A DNA stretch of 64,000 bases, taken from contig NZ_LMMJ01000010.1 in NCBI RefSeq assembly GCF_001422205.1, positions 344,877 through 408,876 on the forward strand. Direction: 5' to 3'. The number at the start of each line of letters is the position of its first letter. Positions within the stretch are counted from its first letter, which is position 1. Below are positions 8,350-15,676 of the stretch, in pieces. A model generated the notes under the pieces. That model was given only the letters and a program-made list of their open reading frames with translations. It was not told the origin of the DNA and did not search any database. Both the position numbers and the translations under genes were made by a program. Source of the stretch: Curtobacterium sp. Leaf261 (lineage in GTDB: Bacteria > Actinomycetota > Actinomycetes > Actinomycetales > Microbacteriaceae).

Positions 8350-8812
8350 GGTGTCGTCCTGACGGATTCTGCAGACGAACCCCCGGGGTGCGGGGGCCTC
8401 GCGGGGTGCACTCTTCGCAGAGTGACGGCGGGGTCTGGGCCGACGGATCTCGGATGAGATCGTGGAAACGGTGGGGCCCGCGTGCATCGCGGGTCGGATT
8501 CCGGCTCGGGAAGCGGCCGGTGCTGTTGGGGGAGTGACTCCGGGATCGTGGACCGGTCCTGGAGCCGTGCGTTCCGGCGGGATGCGCCGCTCGTCGATCG
8601 AGGGTTCTCGTGCCGACGGTGCCCACGTGATGCAGGCGTTCGTGCCGCTGCGCGGCGGTTCGTCGACCGAAGCCTGTGATGAGCCTCGACCACCCGAGGC
8701 TATTGCGCGAGGACTGTTCACACCAGCTCGACCGCTCGAATTCTGAACAATCAGGGCGTGGCGTGCGTGGATCGGATACGCGACGGAGCCCCCGCTCCGA
8801 GGGCGCCGGAAC
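8350..8812. other. 463-base stretch without a supported gene
   Basis: Holds two short hairpins close to the 79-residue gene: CCCCCG (8380-8385) / CGGGGG (8391-8396) and a perfect CACTCT-TCGC-AGAGTG (8409-8424). There is also an AT-richer patch with TGTTCA (8715-8720) and TGAACA (8744-8749) 23 bases apart. It may be a long leader of the two small genes or house a small RNA. I see no convincing promoter or open frame. Confidence 0.5.
8409..8424. repeat. Perfect hairpin in leader of the small genes
   Basis: 6-base arms with a TCGC tetraloop, 60 bases upstream of the ATG at 8349 on the minus strand. Confidence 0.5.
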
Positions 8813-9310
8813 TCAGTCCGTCGGGTGCTGCGCCTCGTCGGTGTCCGCGGCGCCGGCGTCGAGCGCGGCACGGATGTCGTCCATCAGACGGACTGCGCGA
8901 CTGCGGTCACGCCGACTCATCGACTCGACGAGGTCGCGGAGCTTGCCCTGGGTCTCGCCGATCGTCGTCGCGAGTTGGCTCCGCGTGCCGCTCGTCAGCG
9001 TGAGCAGACGGGTCCGCCTGCTCGCCGGGTCCGGTTCGCGCTGCACGTGTCCGGCACTGCTGAGGCGGTCGAGGATCGTCGTCATCGCGGCGCTCGTGAC
9101 CCCGAGGAGGGGAGCGAGGTCCTTCGCGTACGCACCGCGCCCCGCCGTCTCGCACCGGTCGATGTACTGCAGCGCCGCGAGGTCGGTGCTGTTGATCCCG
9201 AGGTGGGCCCGCAGCCGAGACCGGAGCATCGCGTCGGACACCTCCACGCGTGCGAGCGCCGCGACGACGTCGTCGACCTCGATCGGCAGGTCCGTCGTGA
9301 GCGTGTTCAT
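8813..9310 (-). CDS. MarR family transcriptional regulator
   Basis: 165 residues with a winged helix at about 50-115: LGINSTDLAALQYID, YAKDLAPLLGVTSAAMTTILDR (recognition helix), then the wing VQREPDPASRRTRLLTLT with the conserved D-x-R-S/R-R pattern. N- and C-terminal helices would form the dimer interface. Effector and targets unknown. It is divergent from the siderophore-interacting gene across 221 bases, but nothing shows that it controls that gene; an iron box is only seen further down. Confidence 0.92.
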   Translation of the reverse strand: MNTLTTDLPIEVDDVVAALARVEVSDAMLRSRLRAHLGINSTDLAALQYIDRCETAGRGAYAKDLAPLLGVTSAAMTTILDRLSSAGHVQREPDPASRRTRLLTLTSGTRSQLATTIGETQGKLRDLVESMSRRDRSRAVRLMDDIRAALDAGAADTDEAQHPTD

Positions 9311-9531
9311 CGGGTCCAGACCGGCCGGTGCTTGTGCGACCCGTGCAGCAATGCTCGTCGTGGCCCGGTGCCGAGGCGGATCCGGGAGGGCCGCTGTGAT
9401 GCGACCTGCCCGAGGGTAGACCGTCCCGAGGCGTGATGTGCGGTTCCCGACCAGGTCCGCCTGTCCCGGTCGGACCGGGCGGGGGACGCGGCCGACGAGC
9501 CCCGCCGAGGAACGACTGCTAGAACCGACAC

Positions 9532-10392
9532 ATGCCCGATTCCCCGGTACGTCCCAAGCGCCAGCAGCACGTGTTCGTCGTCGATCGCACCGAACGACTC
9601 TCGCCGCACCTGGTCCGGGTGCACCTCGGAGGCGAGGCGTTCGGGCCCTTCGTCGCGGGTGCGGACCCCGAGCGGCTCCGATCGACGGACAAGTACGTCA
9701 AGCTCCTGGTCGCGAAGCCGGAGCTCGGACTCGTGCCCCCGTACGACCTCGACGACCTGAAGGACCGCCTCCCGAAGGAGGACCGCCCGGTGCGCCGGAC
9801 CTACACGGTCCGGAGCGTCGACCACGACACCGAGACCATCGCGATCGACTTCGTGGTGCACGGCGACGACGGCATCGCCGGACCGTGGGCCGCTTCGGCA
9901 GCACCGGGGGACCTGCTCGCACTCTCGGGCCCAGGCGGGACCTACTCGCCGACGGCCGACCGTGATGCCGTGCACCTGCTGCTCGGCGACGACTCGGCGA
10001 TCCCCGCCATCGCCGCTGCGCTCGAGTTGATGTCCGTCGACGCCGTCGGGACCGCCGTCATCGAGGTGGACGGCACCGCCGACGAACTCGACCTCGTGCA
10101 TCCCGACGGTGTCCGGCTCACCTGGCTGCACCGCGGTGACACGGGTGCCCAGCCGGGCACGCTCCTGCTGGAGGCGGCCCGGGGACTGCAGCGTCCCTCC
10201 AGTCCGGAGCGGCTCCAGGCGTTCGTGCACGGGGAGCGCACCGCCGTCAAGGCGATCCGCCGGCTGCTGCAGGACGAGTGGGGTGTCGAGAAGCGCTCGA
10301 TGTCGCTCTCCGCGTACTGGGCGCTCGGGCGTGCGGAGGACCGGTTCCAGGAGGAGAAGCGTGAGCCGATCGGGGTGATCTTCACCGAGTGA
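9532..10392 (+). CDS. Siderophore-interacting protein (FAD-dependent ferric-siderophore reductase)
   Basis: 286 residues, SIP/ViuB family. Takes electrons from NAD(P)H through FAD to release iron from imported ferric siderophores in the cytoplasm. N-terminal FAD-binding domain (about 10-140), with RRTYTVRSV being the R-x-Y-T/S flavin motif and GPGGTYSP the following loop. C-terminal SIP domain (about 145-275; LLGDDSAIPAI, VHGERTAVKAIRRLL, SLSAYWALGRAED). It stands 63 bases before the siderophore-binding lipoprotein gene on the same strand. Part of the coding sequence (10192-10206) matches the dispersed CGTCCCTCCAGTCCG repeat. Confidence 0.93.
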   Translation: MPDSPVRPKRQQHVFVVDRTERLSPHLVRVHLGGEAFGPFVAGADPERLRSTDKYVKLLVAKPELGLVPPYDLDDLKDRLPKEDRPVRRTYTVRSVDHDTETIAIDFVVHGDDGIAGPWAASAAPGDLLALSGPGGTYSPTADRDAVHLLLGDDSAIPAIAAALELMSVDAVGTAVIEVDGTADELDLVHPDGVRLTWLHRGDTGAQPGTLLLEAARGLQRPSSPERLQAFVHGERTAVKAIRRLLQDEWGVEKRSMSLSAYWALGRAEDRFQEEKREPIGVIFTE

Positions 10393-10436
10393 GGGGTCGT
10401 CCGAGCACCTCGGGCGCGCCGCTCGTGTTCGTGGAT

Positions 10437-10455
10437 TTAGGTTAGGCTTACCTTT
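10437..10455. promoter_or_regulatory. IdeR/DtxR-type iron box
   Basis: TTAGGTTAGGCTTACCTTT fits the 19-base DtxR/IdeR operator consensus at nearly every position. It overlaps a TAGGCT -10 box and ends one base before the GTG start codon. Iron-loaded repressor would block transcription of the lipoprotein gene. Confidence 0.88.
10443..10448 (+). promoter_or_regulatory. -10 box within the iron box (leaderless lipoprotein gene)
   Basis: TAGGCT with 7 bases to GTG 10456. There is no room for a 5' untranslated region, so mRNA probably begins at the start codon. Confidence 0.5.
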
Positions 10456-11466
10456 GTGACTCAGACCCGTCGGCCCGCGCGCCGCCTCCGATCCGTCCTC
10501 GCCGTCATCGGCGCAGCCGTTGCCGCGACCCTCGTCCTCGCAGGCTGCTCCGCGGGCTCCCCGTCCTCCGGCGCCAGCGCGTCGAGTGACGGCGGAGCGT
10601 TCCCGGCGAGGGTGACCACGGCCTTCGGGACGACCACCGTCGACGCCGCCCCCAAGCGCGTCGTCGCGCTCGGCTGGGGGGACGCGGAGACCGCCCTCGC
10701 CCTCGGCGTCCAGCCCGTCGGGGCGAGCGACTGGCTCGCCTTCGGCGGAGACGGGGTCGGACCGTGGCTGAAGAACGCGTACACGAAGTCCCCGAAGATC
10801 ATCGGCACCCTGGAACCGAGCTACGAGTCGATCGTCGCGCTGAAGCCGGACCTGATCCTCGACGTCAACTCCTCCGGCGACAAGACCCGCTACGACACAC
10901 TCTCGAAGATCGCCCCGACGGTCGCGGTGCCGAAGGGTGGCGCGAACTACGCCGCGACCACCGCCCAGCAAGTCACGATGATCGCCAAGGCACTCGGCAA
11001 GGTCGCCAAGGGCAAGGAACTCCTGCAGTCGGTCGACACGGCGTTCGCCGCCGCGCGGAAGGCGCACCCGGAGTTCGAGGGCAAGACCGCCGTGATCGGT
11101 GCGTTCACGTCGGAGGGCTACGGCGCCTACAGTTCGAACGACACCCGCGTGCAGTACATGAAGAAGCTCGGGTTCACGCAGCCGAAGAAGATCGACCAGC
11201 TCGCTGGTGACCAGTTCTCCGCGAAGCTGTCCGACGAGAACCTCGACCTGCTCGATGCGGACCTGACCGTCATCCTGCCGATCTACCAGACCGTCGAACA
11301 GGCCGAGGCGTCGCCCCTGTTCCAGAAGGTGCCGTCGGTCGAGGCCGGGCACGACATCGTGTTCCAGCAGCAGAGTGTGCGCTCGGCGTTCTCCGCCGGG
11401 ACCGTCCCGGCGCTGCTCTGGTCGTTGAAGCGGCTGCCCGACCAGTTCTCCGCCAAGCTCGGCTGA
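10456..11466 (+). CDS. Iron-siderophore ABC transporter substrate-binding lipoprotein
   Basis: 336 residues, FepB/FecB-type periplasmic-binding fold (class III), anchored outside the membrane. Signal peptide: basic MTQTRRPARRLR, hydrophobic core, lipobox L-A-G-C with Cys31. Mature part has TTVDAAPKRVVALGWGDAETALALGVQPVGASDW (shown by its key words KRVVALGWGDAE), YESIVALKPDLILD and DADLTVILPIYQ, typical of ferric-siderophore binders. Permease and ATPase genes are not adjacent, so it relies on a transporter encoded elsewhere. Iron control is shown by the operator at the promoter. Confidence 0.95.
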   Translation: MTQTRRPARRLRSVLAVIGAAVAATLVLAGCSAGSPSSGASASSDGGAFPARVTTAFGTTTVDAAPKRVVALGWGDAETALALGVQPVGASDWLAFGGDGVGPWLKNAYTKSPKIIGTLEPSYESIVALKPDLILDVNSSGDKTRYDTLSKIAPTVAVPKGGANYAATTAQQVTMIAKALGKVAKGKELLQSVDTAFAAARKAHPEFEGKTAVIGAFTSEGYGAYSSNDTRVQYMKKLGFTQPKKIDQLAGDQFSAKLSDENLDLLDADLTVILPIYQTVEQAEASPLFQKVPSVEAGHDIVFQQQSVRSAFSAGTVPALLWSLKRLPDQFSAKLG

Positions 11467-11474
11467 GCCGCAGG

Positions 11475-11500
11475 CCGCGTCCGCGTCCGCGTCCGCGTCG
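11475..11500. repeat. GCGTCC hexanucleotide microsatellite
   Basis: Four tandem GCGTCC-type units just after the lipoprotein stop codon, directly abutting a GGACTGGAGGCACG repeat copy. Confidence 0.7.
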
Positions 11501-11513
11501 GACTGGAGGCACG
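11499..11513. repeat. Dispersed GGACTGGAGG repeat, copy
   Basis: CGGACTGGAGGCACG, a member of the repeat family seen in many gaps of this window. Confidence 0.6.
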
Positions 11514-11535
11514 ACTCGCCGCTCAGAGGCGGGTC
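11513..11535. terminator. Possible terminator after the lipoprotein gene
   Basis: GACTCGCC / GGCGGGTC arms (one T-G pair) around a 7-base loop. Lies between convergent genes; no T-tract. Confidence 0.4.
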
Positions 11536-11547
11536 GCGCCGCACGGA

Positions 11548-11588
11548 CGGCCGGCCTCAGTGCTCAGGATCGGCCGGCCTCAGTGCTC
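11548..11588. repeat. Tandem duplication across the end of the VOC gene
   Basis: CGGCCGGCCTCAGTGCTC occurs at 11548-11565 and again at 11571-11588, a 23-base period. The second copy contains the last two codons and stop of the VOC gene; the first is a copy of that end lying outside the gene. Confidence 0.65.
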
Positions 11589-12023
11589 GCGCGGAGCTGC
11601 CAGCTCGAGGTTGATGTCATCGGGGTCCTGCACCGAGAGGATCACCAGCCCGAAGGCGGGCAGGTCCGTCACCGCACCGTGCTCGATGCCGGCGTTGTCC
11701 AGGCGCTCTGCGGCGGTGTGCAGCTCATCGACCGAGCCCACTGAGAAGCTCACGTGGTCGAGCCCGACCCGGTTCGGGTCGAACGTGTCACCGGGGTCCG
11801 CGACCGGTCGCAGCCCGAGTGTCTGGCCGGCGAACGTGAACGAGCATCCGCCGTACGTCCGGTCGGGGTCGTCGTGGATGGTCGGGTCGTCGATCTGGTC
11901 GCTGAAGTCGCTGCCCGGTTCCATGCCGAACAGGTCCCGGTAGAAGGCCTTGCTGCGGTGGATGTCGGTGACGGTCAGGCGGACGTGGGAGAACCCGCGT
12001 GGGGTCACGATGGCGTCGGGCAT
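11580..12023 (-). CDS. VOC family protein (glyoxalase/bleomycin-resistance fold)
   Basis: 147 residues. One vicinal-oxygen-chelate unit pair: FSHVRLTVTDIHRSKAFYRD at the start supplies the first metal His, GLDHVSFSVGSVDEL in the middle starts the second half, and ILSVQDPDDINLELAAP at the end supplies a Glu. The metal triad pattern His/His/Glu is therefore present. Substrate cannot be told. Start ATG 12023 is fixed by the fold; the frame upstream is not protein-like. It lies 53 bases after the second VOC gene on the same strand, so they may be co-transcribed. Confidence 0.88.
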   Translation of the reverse strand: MPDAIVTPRGFSHVRLTVTDIHRSKAFYRDLFGMEPGSDFSDQIDDPTIHDDPDRTYGGCSFTFAGQTLGLRPVADPGDTFDPNRVGLDHVSFSVGSVDELHTAAERLDNAGIEHGAVTDLPAFGLVILSVQDPDDINLELAAPREH

Positions 12024-12076
12024 GCTCCGATCGAACGCGCGGTGTCTCCGAAGCGGCTGACGGCGACCGGTCGTGC

Positions 12077-12541
12077 TCAGCGTGGCACACCCGCGAACCT
12101 CTCTACCGCCGCTGCGCTGACAGGGGTGAACAGGTTGACCAGAGTGCCGTCGGGGTCCCGGAGCAGGAGCGAGCGGTTGCCCCACGGCATCGTCGTCGGC
12201 TCCTGGACGAACACGAGGTCGGGCCCGGCGACGTCCACCCGGCCGGTTCCGCCGGTGCGGCCAGTTCCGGCAGCTCCGGCGGTTCGGAGCCGGTCGTACG
12301 TGGCATCGACGTCGTCGACCAGGAACTCGATGATCGCCGTGTGGTTGTCCGCCGGGCGCGCGGCGTCGGCACCGAACAGGGCGACGGTCGCCGTGTGCCC
12401 GATCGCGAGGGTTCCCGACGGTGTCCGGATCTCCGCGAACTGCGGGGTGAGACGCGTCGCAGAGAGCCCCGTGACGCGTTCGTAGAACGCGGCGGAGGCG
12501 TCGACGTCGTCGGTGATGATGTGGATCGATACGAGGTTCAT
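12077..12541 (-). CDS. VOC family protein
   Basis: 154 residues. N-terminal HIITDDVDASAAFYERVTG and second half TAIIEFLVDDVDATYDRL, then SLLLRDPDGTLVNLFTPV, the usual ending of VOC proteins. A Gly/Thr-rich insert (GAAGTGRTGGTGRVD, about 98-112) lies in a loop and is encoded by short imperfect repeats. The usual first metal His is present (H7). Follows a WYL regulator gene on the same strand with 112 bases between, which may regulate it. Confidence 0.88.
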   Translation of the reverse strand: MNLVSIHIITDDVDASAAFYERVTGLSATRLTPQFAEIRTPSGTLAIGHTATVALFGADAARPADNHTAIIEFLVDDVDATYDRLRTAGAAGTGRTGGTGRVDVAGPDLVFVQEPTTMPWGNRSLLLRDPDGTLVNLFTPVSAAAVERFAGVPR

Positions 12542-12653
12542 TGCGGTGTCCGTCCCGCCGGGTCCGTCCCGGCTCCACCCAGTCTCGGTGTCGTCCGCGA
12601 CAGCCCCATGTCAGTGTTTCCGGACGGCGTCGAGGCTCCGCGTCCGTCCTCGT

Positions 12654-13352
12654 TCAGCCGAGCGTGATGGCGCGGACCGCACCGTGCTGGATGTCGAGGT
12701 CCTCGCTCCGGAGCACGCGCTGCGGCGGCACCTCGTGCGTCGCGACCGTCCCGTCGATCCGGTCCGTGCGGAACGCCCGGACGCCGTCGCGGAGCCGACA
12801 CCAGCCGATGAGGTACCAGTTCGTGCCCGAGACGACGTAGCCGAGCGGTTCGACCTCGCGCGCCGTCGTGGCCCCCGCGCGGTCCCGGTACTGGATCCGC
12901 AGGACCCGGCCCGCGGACAGCGCATCGGCGATGACCGCAGGCACTCGCGGTGTCTCCTCCTGGTCTGCCAGGCGGTGGACCCGTCGCGCCAGTGCCTCGG
13001 CCGCCGCCGCGTCCGCGTCCGTCATCACACCGACGAGCTTCCGGAGCGCCGACTGGGCTGCCTGTCGGAACGGGGACGCGCCGAGGGCGTCGAGCGCGAC
13101 GGCCATCGCGACGGCCTCCTGCGGCGTCAGGTTCACGGGTGGGAGCGTGCGGAGCGGGTCGAGGCAGTAGCCGCCCGTGCGCCCGGGTTCCGCCCAGATC
13201 GGCGTCCCGGTCTGCTGGAGGGCACCGATGTCGCGTTCGATGGTCCGAGCACTCACCTCGAAGTGCTGCGCCAGCCACCGGGCGCTGCGCGGACGAGGTG
13301 CCACCGCGCGCAGTTCCTCGACGATGGCGTAGAGGCGATCCGTCCGGTTCAC
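12654..13352 (-). CDS. WYL-domain helix-turn-helix regulator (YafY/DeoR-like)
   Basis: 232 residues. N-terminal winged helix (about 1-60: RLYAIVEELR, SARWLAQHFEVSARTIERDI, wing PIWAEPGRTGGYCLD). WYL domain (about 135-220) with TNWYLIGWCRLRDGVRAFRTDRI, in which the WYL-type motif reads WYLIGWC, and the conserved Arg residues that bind ligand. Such proteins sense small ligands or nucleic acids and often control a neighbouring gene. Start GTG 13352. Confidence 0.92.
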   Translation of the reverse strand: MNRTDRLYAIVEELRAVAPRPRSARWLAQHFEVSARTIERDIGALQQTGTPIWAEPGRTGGYCLDPLRTLPPVNLTPQEAVAMAVALDALGASPFRQAAQSALRKLVGVMTDADAAAAEALARRVHRLADQEETPRVPAVIADALSAGRVLRIQYRDRAGATTAREVEPLGYVVSGTNWYLIGWCRLRDGVRAFRTDRIDGTVATHEVPPQRVLRSEDLDIQHGAVRAITLG

Positions 13353-13425
13353 GTCACGAACCCACCGGGAAGAGCGCAGCCCAACGACGCAGCTGCGTGC
13401 GGAACGCTCCGAGGCCCATCGGCGC

Positions 13426-13830
13426 TCAGGCCACCAGCATCGACCCGATGAACGCGAACAGCAGCGCGACGAGCGGGAACGTGCCCTGCACGAGGGCCGA
13501 GCGCAGGTACTTCCGACCGGTCCCGGCGAGGATCACGGCCGCCCCGAGCATGCACGCCGCGGAGAAGACCACCAGCGGCCAGCCCGTCGTGCCGCTGCCG
13601 GTGGCGACGAGGACGGTTCCGAGCACCGCACCGATCGCGAGGAACAGGTTGTAGAAGCCCTGGTTGAACGCCAACGACCTGGTGGCCTGTGCTTCGGCGT
13701 CGGTGGAGATCCCGAAGACCGCACGGACTCGGGGGTTGGTCCACGCGATGGATTCGAGGAAGAAGATGTACACGTGCACGAGTCCGGCGAGGACTGCGAA
13801 CACACACGAGATCCCGAGGACGATCGACAT
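13426..13830 (-). CDS. DUF1304 family membrane protein
   Basis: 134 residues, four hydrophobic segments at about 4-24, 55-75, 80-100 and 112-132. The family marker GLVHVYIFFLESIAW is near the start, followed by AFNQGFYNLFLAIG. Function of DUF1304 is unknown. ATG 13830 has GGGAGG 9 bases upstream and also a GAGGAT box 6 bases upstream. It is divergent from the chorismate mutase gene (100 bases). Confidence 0.92.
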   Translation of the reverse strand: MSIVLGISCVFAVLAGLVHVYIFFLESIAWTNPRVRAVFGISTDAEAQATRSLAFNQGFYNLFLAIGAVLGTVLVATGSGTTGWPLVVFSAACMLGAAVILAGTGRKYLRSALVQGTFPLVALLFAFIGSMLVA

Positions 13831-13893
13831 GCCACCATCCTCCCAGGTCCGCGGTCGGCCTGTGGACCTGGCCCCGTCCCCGTCCCCGACGCC

Positions 13894-13914
13894 GGCCGTC
13901 GGCCGTCGGCCGTC
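13894..13914. repeat. Three tandem GGCCGTC heptamers upstream of the aroQ -10 box
   Basis: Units at 13894-13900, 13901-13907 and 13908-13914. They occupy the spacer and -35 region of the leaderless chorismate mutase promoter, so a unit gain or loss would shift promoter spacing. Confidence 0.7.
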
Positions 13915-13918
13915 CCGG

Positions 13919-13924
13919 TAGGCT
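13919..13924 (+). promoter_or_regulatory. -10 box of the chorismate mutase gene (leaderless)
   Basis: TAGGCT 6 bases before the ATG at 13931. Confidence 0.5.
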
Positions 13925-13930
13925 GCGGAC

Positions 13931-14356
13931 ATGAGCGACGCCCAGCAGCCCGAACCTGCCCCGAGCGACGCCGCGGTCGCCCCCGACACCGCGCAGCAGC
14001 ACAGCGCACGACCGCAGACAGCGCCGTCCCGCACAGCGCCACCACGGTCGGGGTCTCCGTTCGAGCGCACCGCCGTCGAGGAGCTGCAGAGCATCCGCGA
14101 CAGCATCGACAACATCGACGCCGCCGTCGTGCACATGCTCGCGGAGCGGTTCAAGTACACCCAGCGCGTGGGCTACCTGAAGGCGACCGCGGGCATGCCG
14201 CCATCGGACCCGGACCGCGAGCGTATCCAGATCGCCAAGCTCCGGTCCCTCGCGTCCGAGTCGCACCTCGACCCTGCCTTCGCGGAGAAGTTCCTGAACT
14301 TCATCATCGCCGAGGTCATCCACCACCACGAGCGCATCGCCGGCGGCGACGAGTGA
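13931..14356 (+). CDS. Chorismate mutase, AroQ class
   Basis: 141 residues; converts chorismate to prephenate for Phe and Tyr synthesis. The first about 45 residues are Pro/Ala/Gln-rich and probably disordered. The helical AroQ domain follows: ELQSIRDSIDNIDAAVVHMLAERFKYTQRVG, with the conserved Arg, Lys and Glu, then KLRSLASESHLDPAFAEKFLNFIIAEVIHHHERI. This is the short actinobacterial type that may depend on DAHP synthase for full activity (family knowledge). The next gene starts inside its stop codon (GTGA). Confidence 0.92.
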   Translation: MSDAQQPEPAPSDAAVAPDTAQQHSARPQTAPSRTAPPRSGSPFERTAVEELQSIRDSIDNIDAAVVHMLAERFKYTQRVGYLKATAGMPPSDPDRERIQIAKLRSLASESHLDPAFAEKFLNFIIAEVIHHHERIAGGDE

Positions 14357-15498
14357 CCCACTCGTTGTCGGACCTCCGGTTGTTCGTCGGTGCGTACACG
14401 TCGACGAGCGGGGGCCACTCGACCGGGATCTCCTTCATCGAGCCCCGCGACAGGACTGCGGCCCGCGACGCGACCGCCTTCCGCGTCAGCACCGCCGCCG
14501 TCGTGGACGACCCGTCCTTCATCGTCGTGACCGACGACCGCCTGTACGCCGTCGCCGAGACCGAGTCCGGCAGCGTGCACGCGTTCGGTCGTGCCGGAGC
14601 AGCACTGGAACTCCTGTGGAGCGCCCCGAGCGGCGGCGACGCTCCCTGCCACCTCCGGCTCGACGGGTCGGGCACCCTCGTCGTGACGAACTACAGCTCC
14701 GGCACGGTCGGCGCCCTGGCGAGCCGGCGGCCGACCACGACCAGCGAGCGCACCAGCACGACCGGCGAACGGACGGGCACGGCGGTCGGTCGGACGAGCA
14801 CGGCTTCGCTCCCCGCCGCCACCGGGCCGGTCCTCGACCGCCAGGACGGTCCGCACGCGCACCAGTCCGTGGCCGCACCGGACGGCGACGTCCTGGTGTC
14901 CGACCTCGGTGGCGACGCGATCCACCGGTTCCACCTGGCCGAGGACACCGACGGCGGCCGTCGGTTCGAACCCGTCACCCGCTACCCGCTCGCACCCGGC
15001 GTCGGCCCGCGGCACATGGCCTGGTGGGGCGACGACCTCATCGTCGCCGGGGAACTCGACGGCCGTGTGCACCGCCTCCGACCGGACGGCACCGGAGCGC
15101 TCGTCCCCGTCGAGAGCGCTGCGACGAGCACGCCGGCCGCCGAGGGCGACGACGACGCGATCGCCGAGGCCGCCACCGTCACCGGATCGACCGGTGAGTC
15201 GTACCTGTCGCACATCGAGGTCACCGACGCGGGACTCGTCTACGTCGCCGTCCGCGGTCGGGACACGATCGCGGTCCTCGACGCGACGGGCCCGCTGACG
15301 CTGGTGGCGGAGGTCGACTGCGGGGGCGCCTGGCCACGGCACTTCGCGCTCGTGGACACCGATGACGGACCGGTCATCGTAGTCGCGAACGAGCGGTCTG
15401 ACGCGCTCGCGGTGCTCCCTCTGGGCGCCGACGGCCTGCCAGGAGCCCCGATCACGCAGATCCCGGTCGGCAGCCCCACCTGCGTCGTCGCGATCTGA
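14353..15498 (+). CDS. Lactonase family protein, seven-bladed beta-propeller (6-phosphogluconolactonase-like)
   Basis: 381 residues. Begins LRLFVGAYTSTSGGHSTGIS, as in the YbhE/lactonase family, then APCHLRLDGSGTLVVTNYSSGTVG, DGPHAHQSVAAPDGDVLVSDLGGDAI, GVGPRHMAW and CGGAWPRHFAL. These PH/PRH motifs are typical of each blade. The usual lactonase substrate is a sugar lactone; the exact one is unknown. A Thr/Arg-rich low-complexity insert (about 128-155) interrupts a loop. Start GTG 14353 overlaps the TGA of the chorismate mutase gene, so the two are probably coupled. Confidence 0.88.
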   Translation: MTHSLSDLRLFVGAYTSTSGGHSTGISFIEPRDRTAARDATAFRVSTAAVVDDPSFIVVTDDRLYAVAETESGSVHAFGRAGAALELLWSAPSGGDAPCHLRLDGSGTLVVTNYSSGTVGALASRRPTTTSERTSTTGERTGTAVGRTSTASLPAATGPVLDRQDGPHAHQSVAAPDGDVLVSDLGGDAIHRFHLAEDTDGGRRFEPVTRYPLAPGVGPRHMAWWGDDLIVAGELDGRVHRLRPDGTGALVPVESAATSTPAAEGDDDAIAEAATVTGSTGESYLSHIEVTDAGLVYVAVRGRDTIAVLDATGPLTLVAEVDCGGAWPRHFALVDTDDGPVIVVANERSDALAVLPLGADGLPGAPITQIPVGSPTCVVAI

Positions 15499-15502
15499 CG
15501 AG

Positions 15503-15566
15503 CCCCACCGGTTCGGGACAGCCGACGCCGTTCGTTCGGGGGCTGCATGTCCCGAATCGGTGTGGG
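15503..15566. terminator. Long-stem hairpin between convergent genes
   Basis: Arms CCCCACCGGTTCGGGACA (15503-15520) and TGTCCCGAATCGGTGTGGG (15548-15566) pair over about 17 bases with one G-T pair and one bulge. The loop is 27 bases. Likely a two-way terminator without a T-tract. Confidence 0.5.
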
Positions 15567-15602
15567 AATGCAGGAAGGCCGCACGGACGAGGCGGGCCCG
15601 CA

Positions 15603-15618
15603 CCGTCCCTCCAGTCCG
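15603..15618. repeat. Dispersed GGACTGGAGG repeat, copy (reverse)
   Basis: CCGTCCCTCCAGTCCG; a weaker partner GCCTGGAGGCGCG follows about 20 bases later. Confidence 0.65.
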
Positions 15619-15676
15619 GAACGCACCGCCGGACCCGGCCTGGAGGCGCGACCCGCGCCCGCCCCGCACCCGGCGG

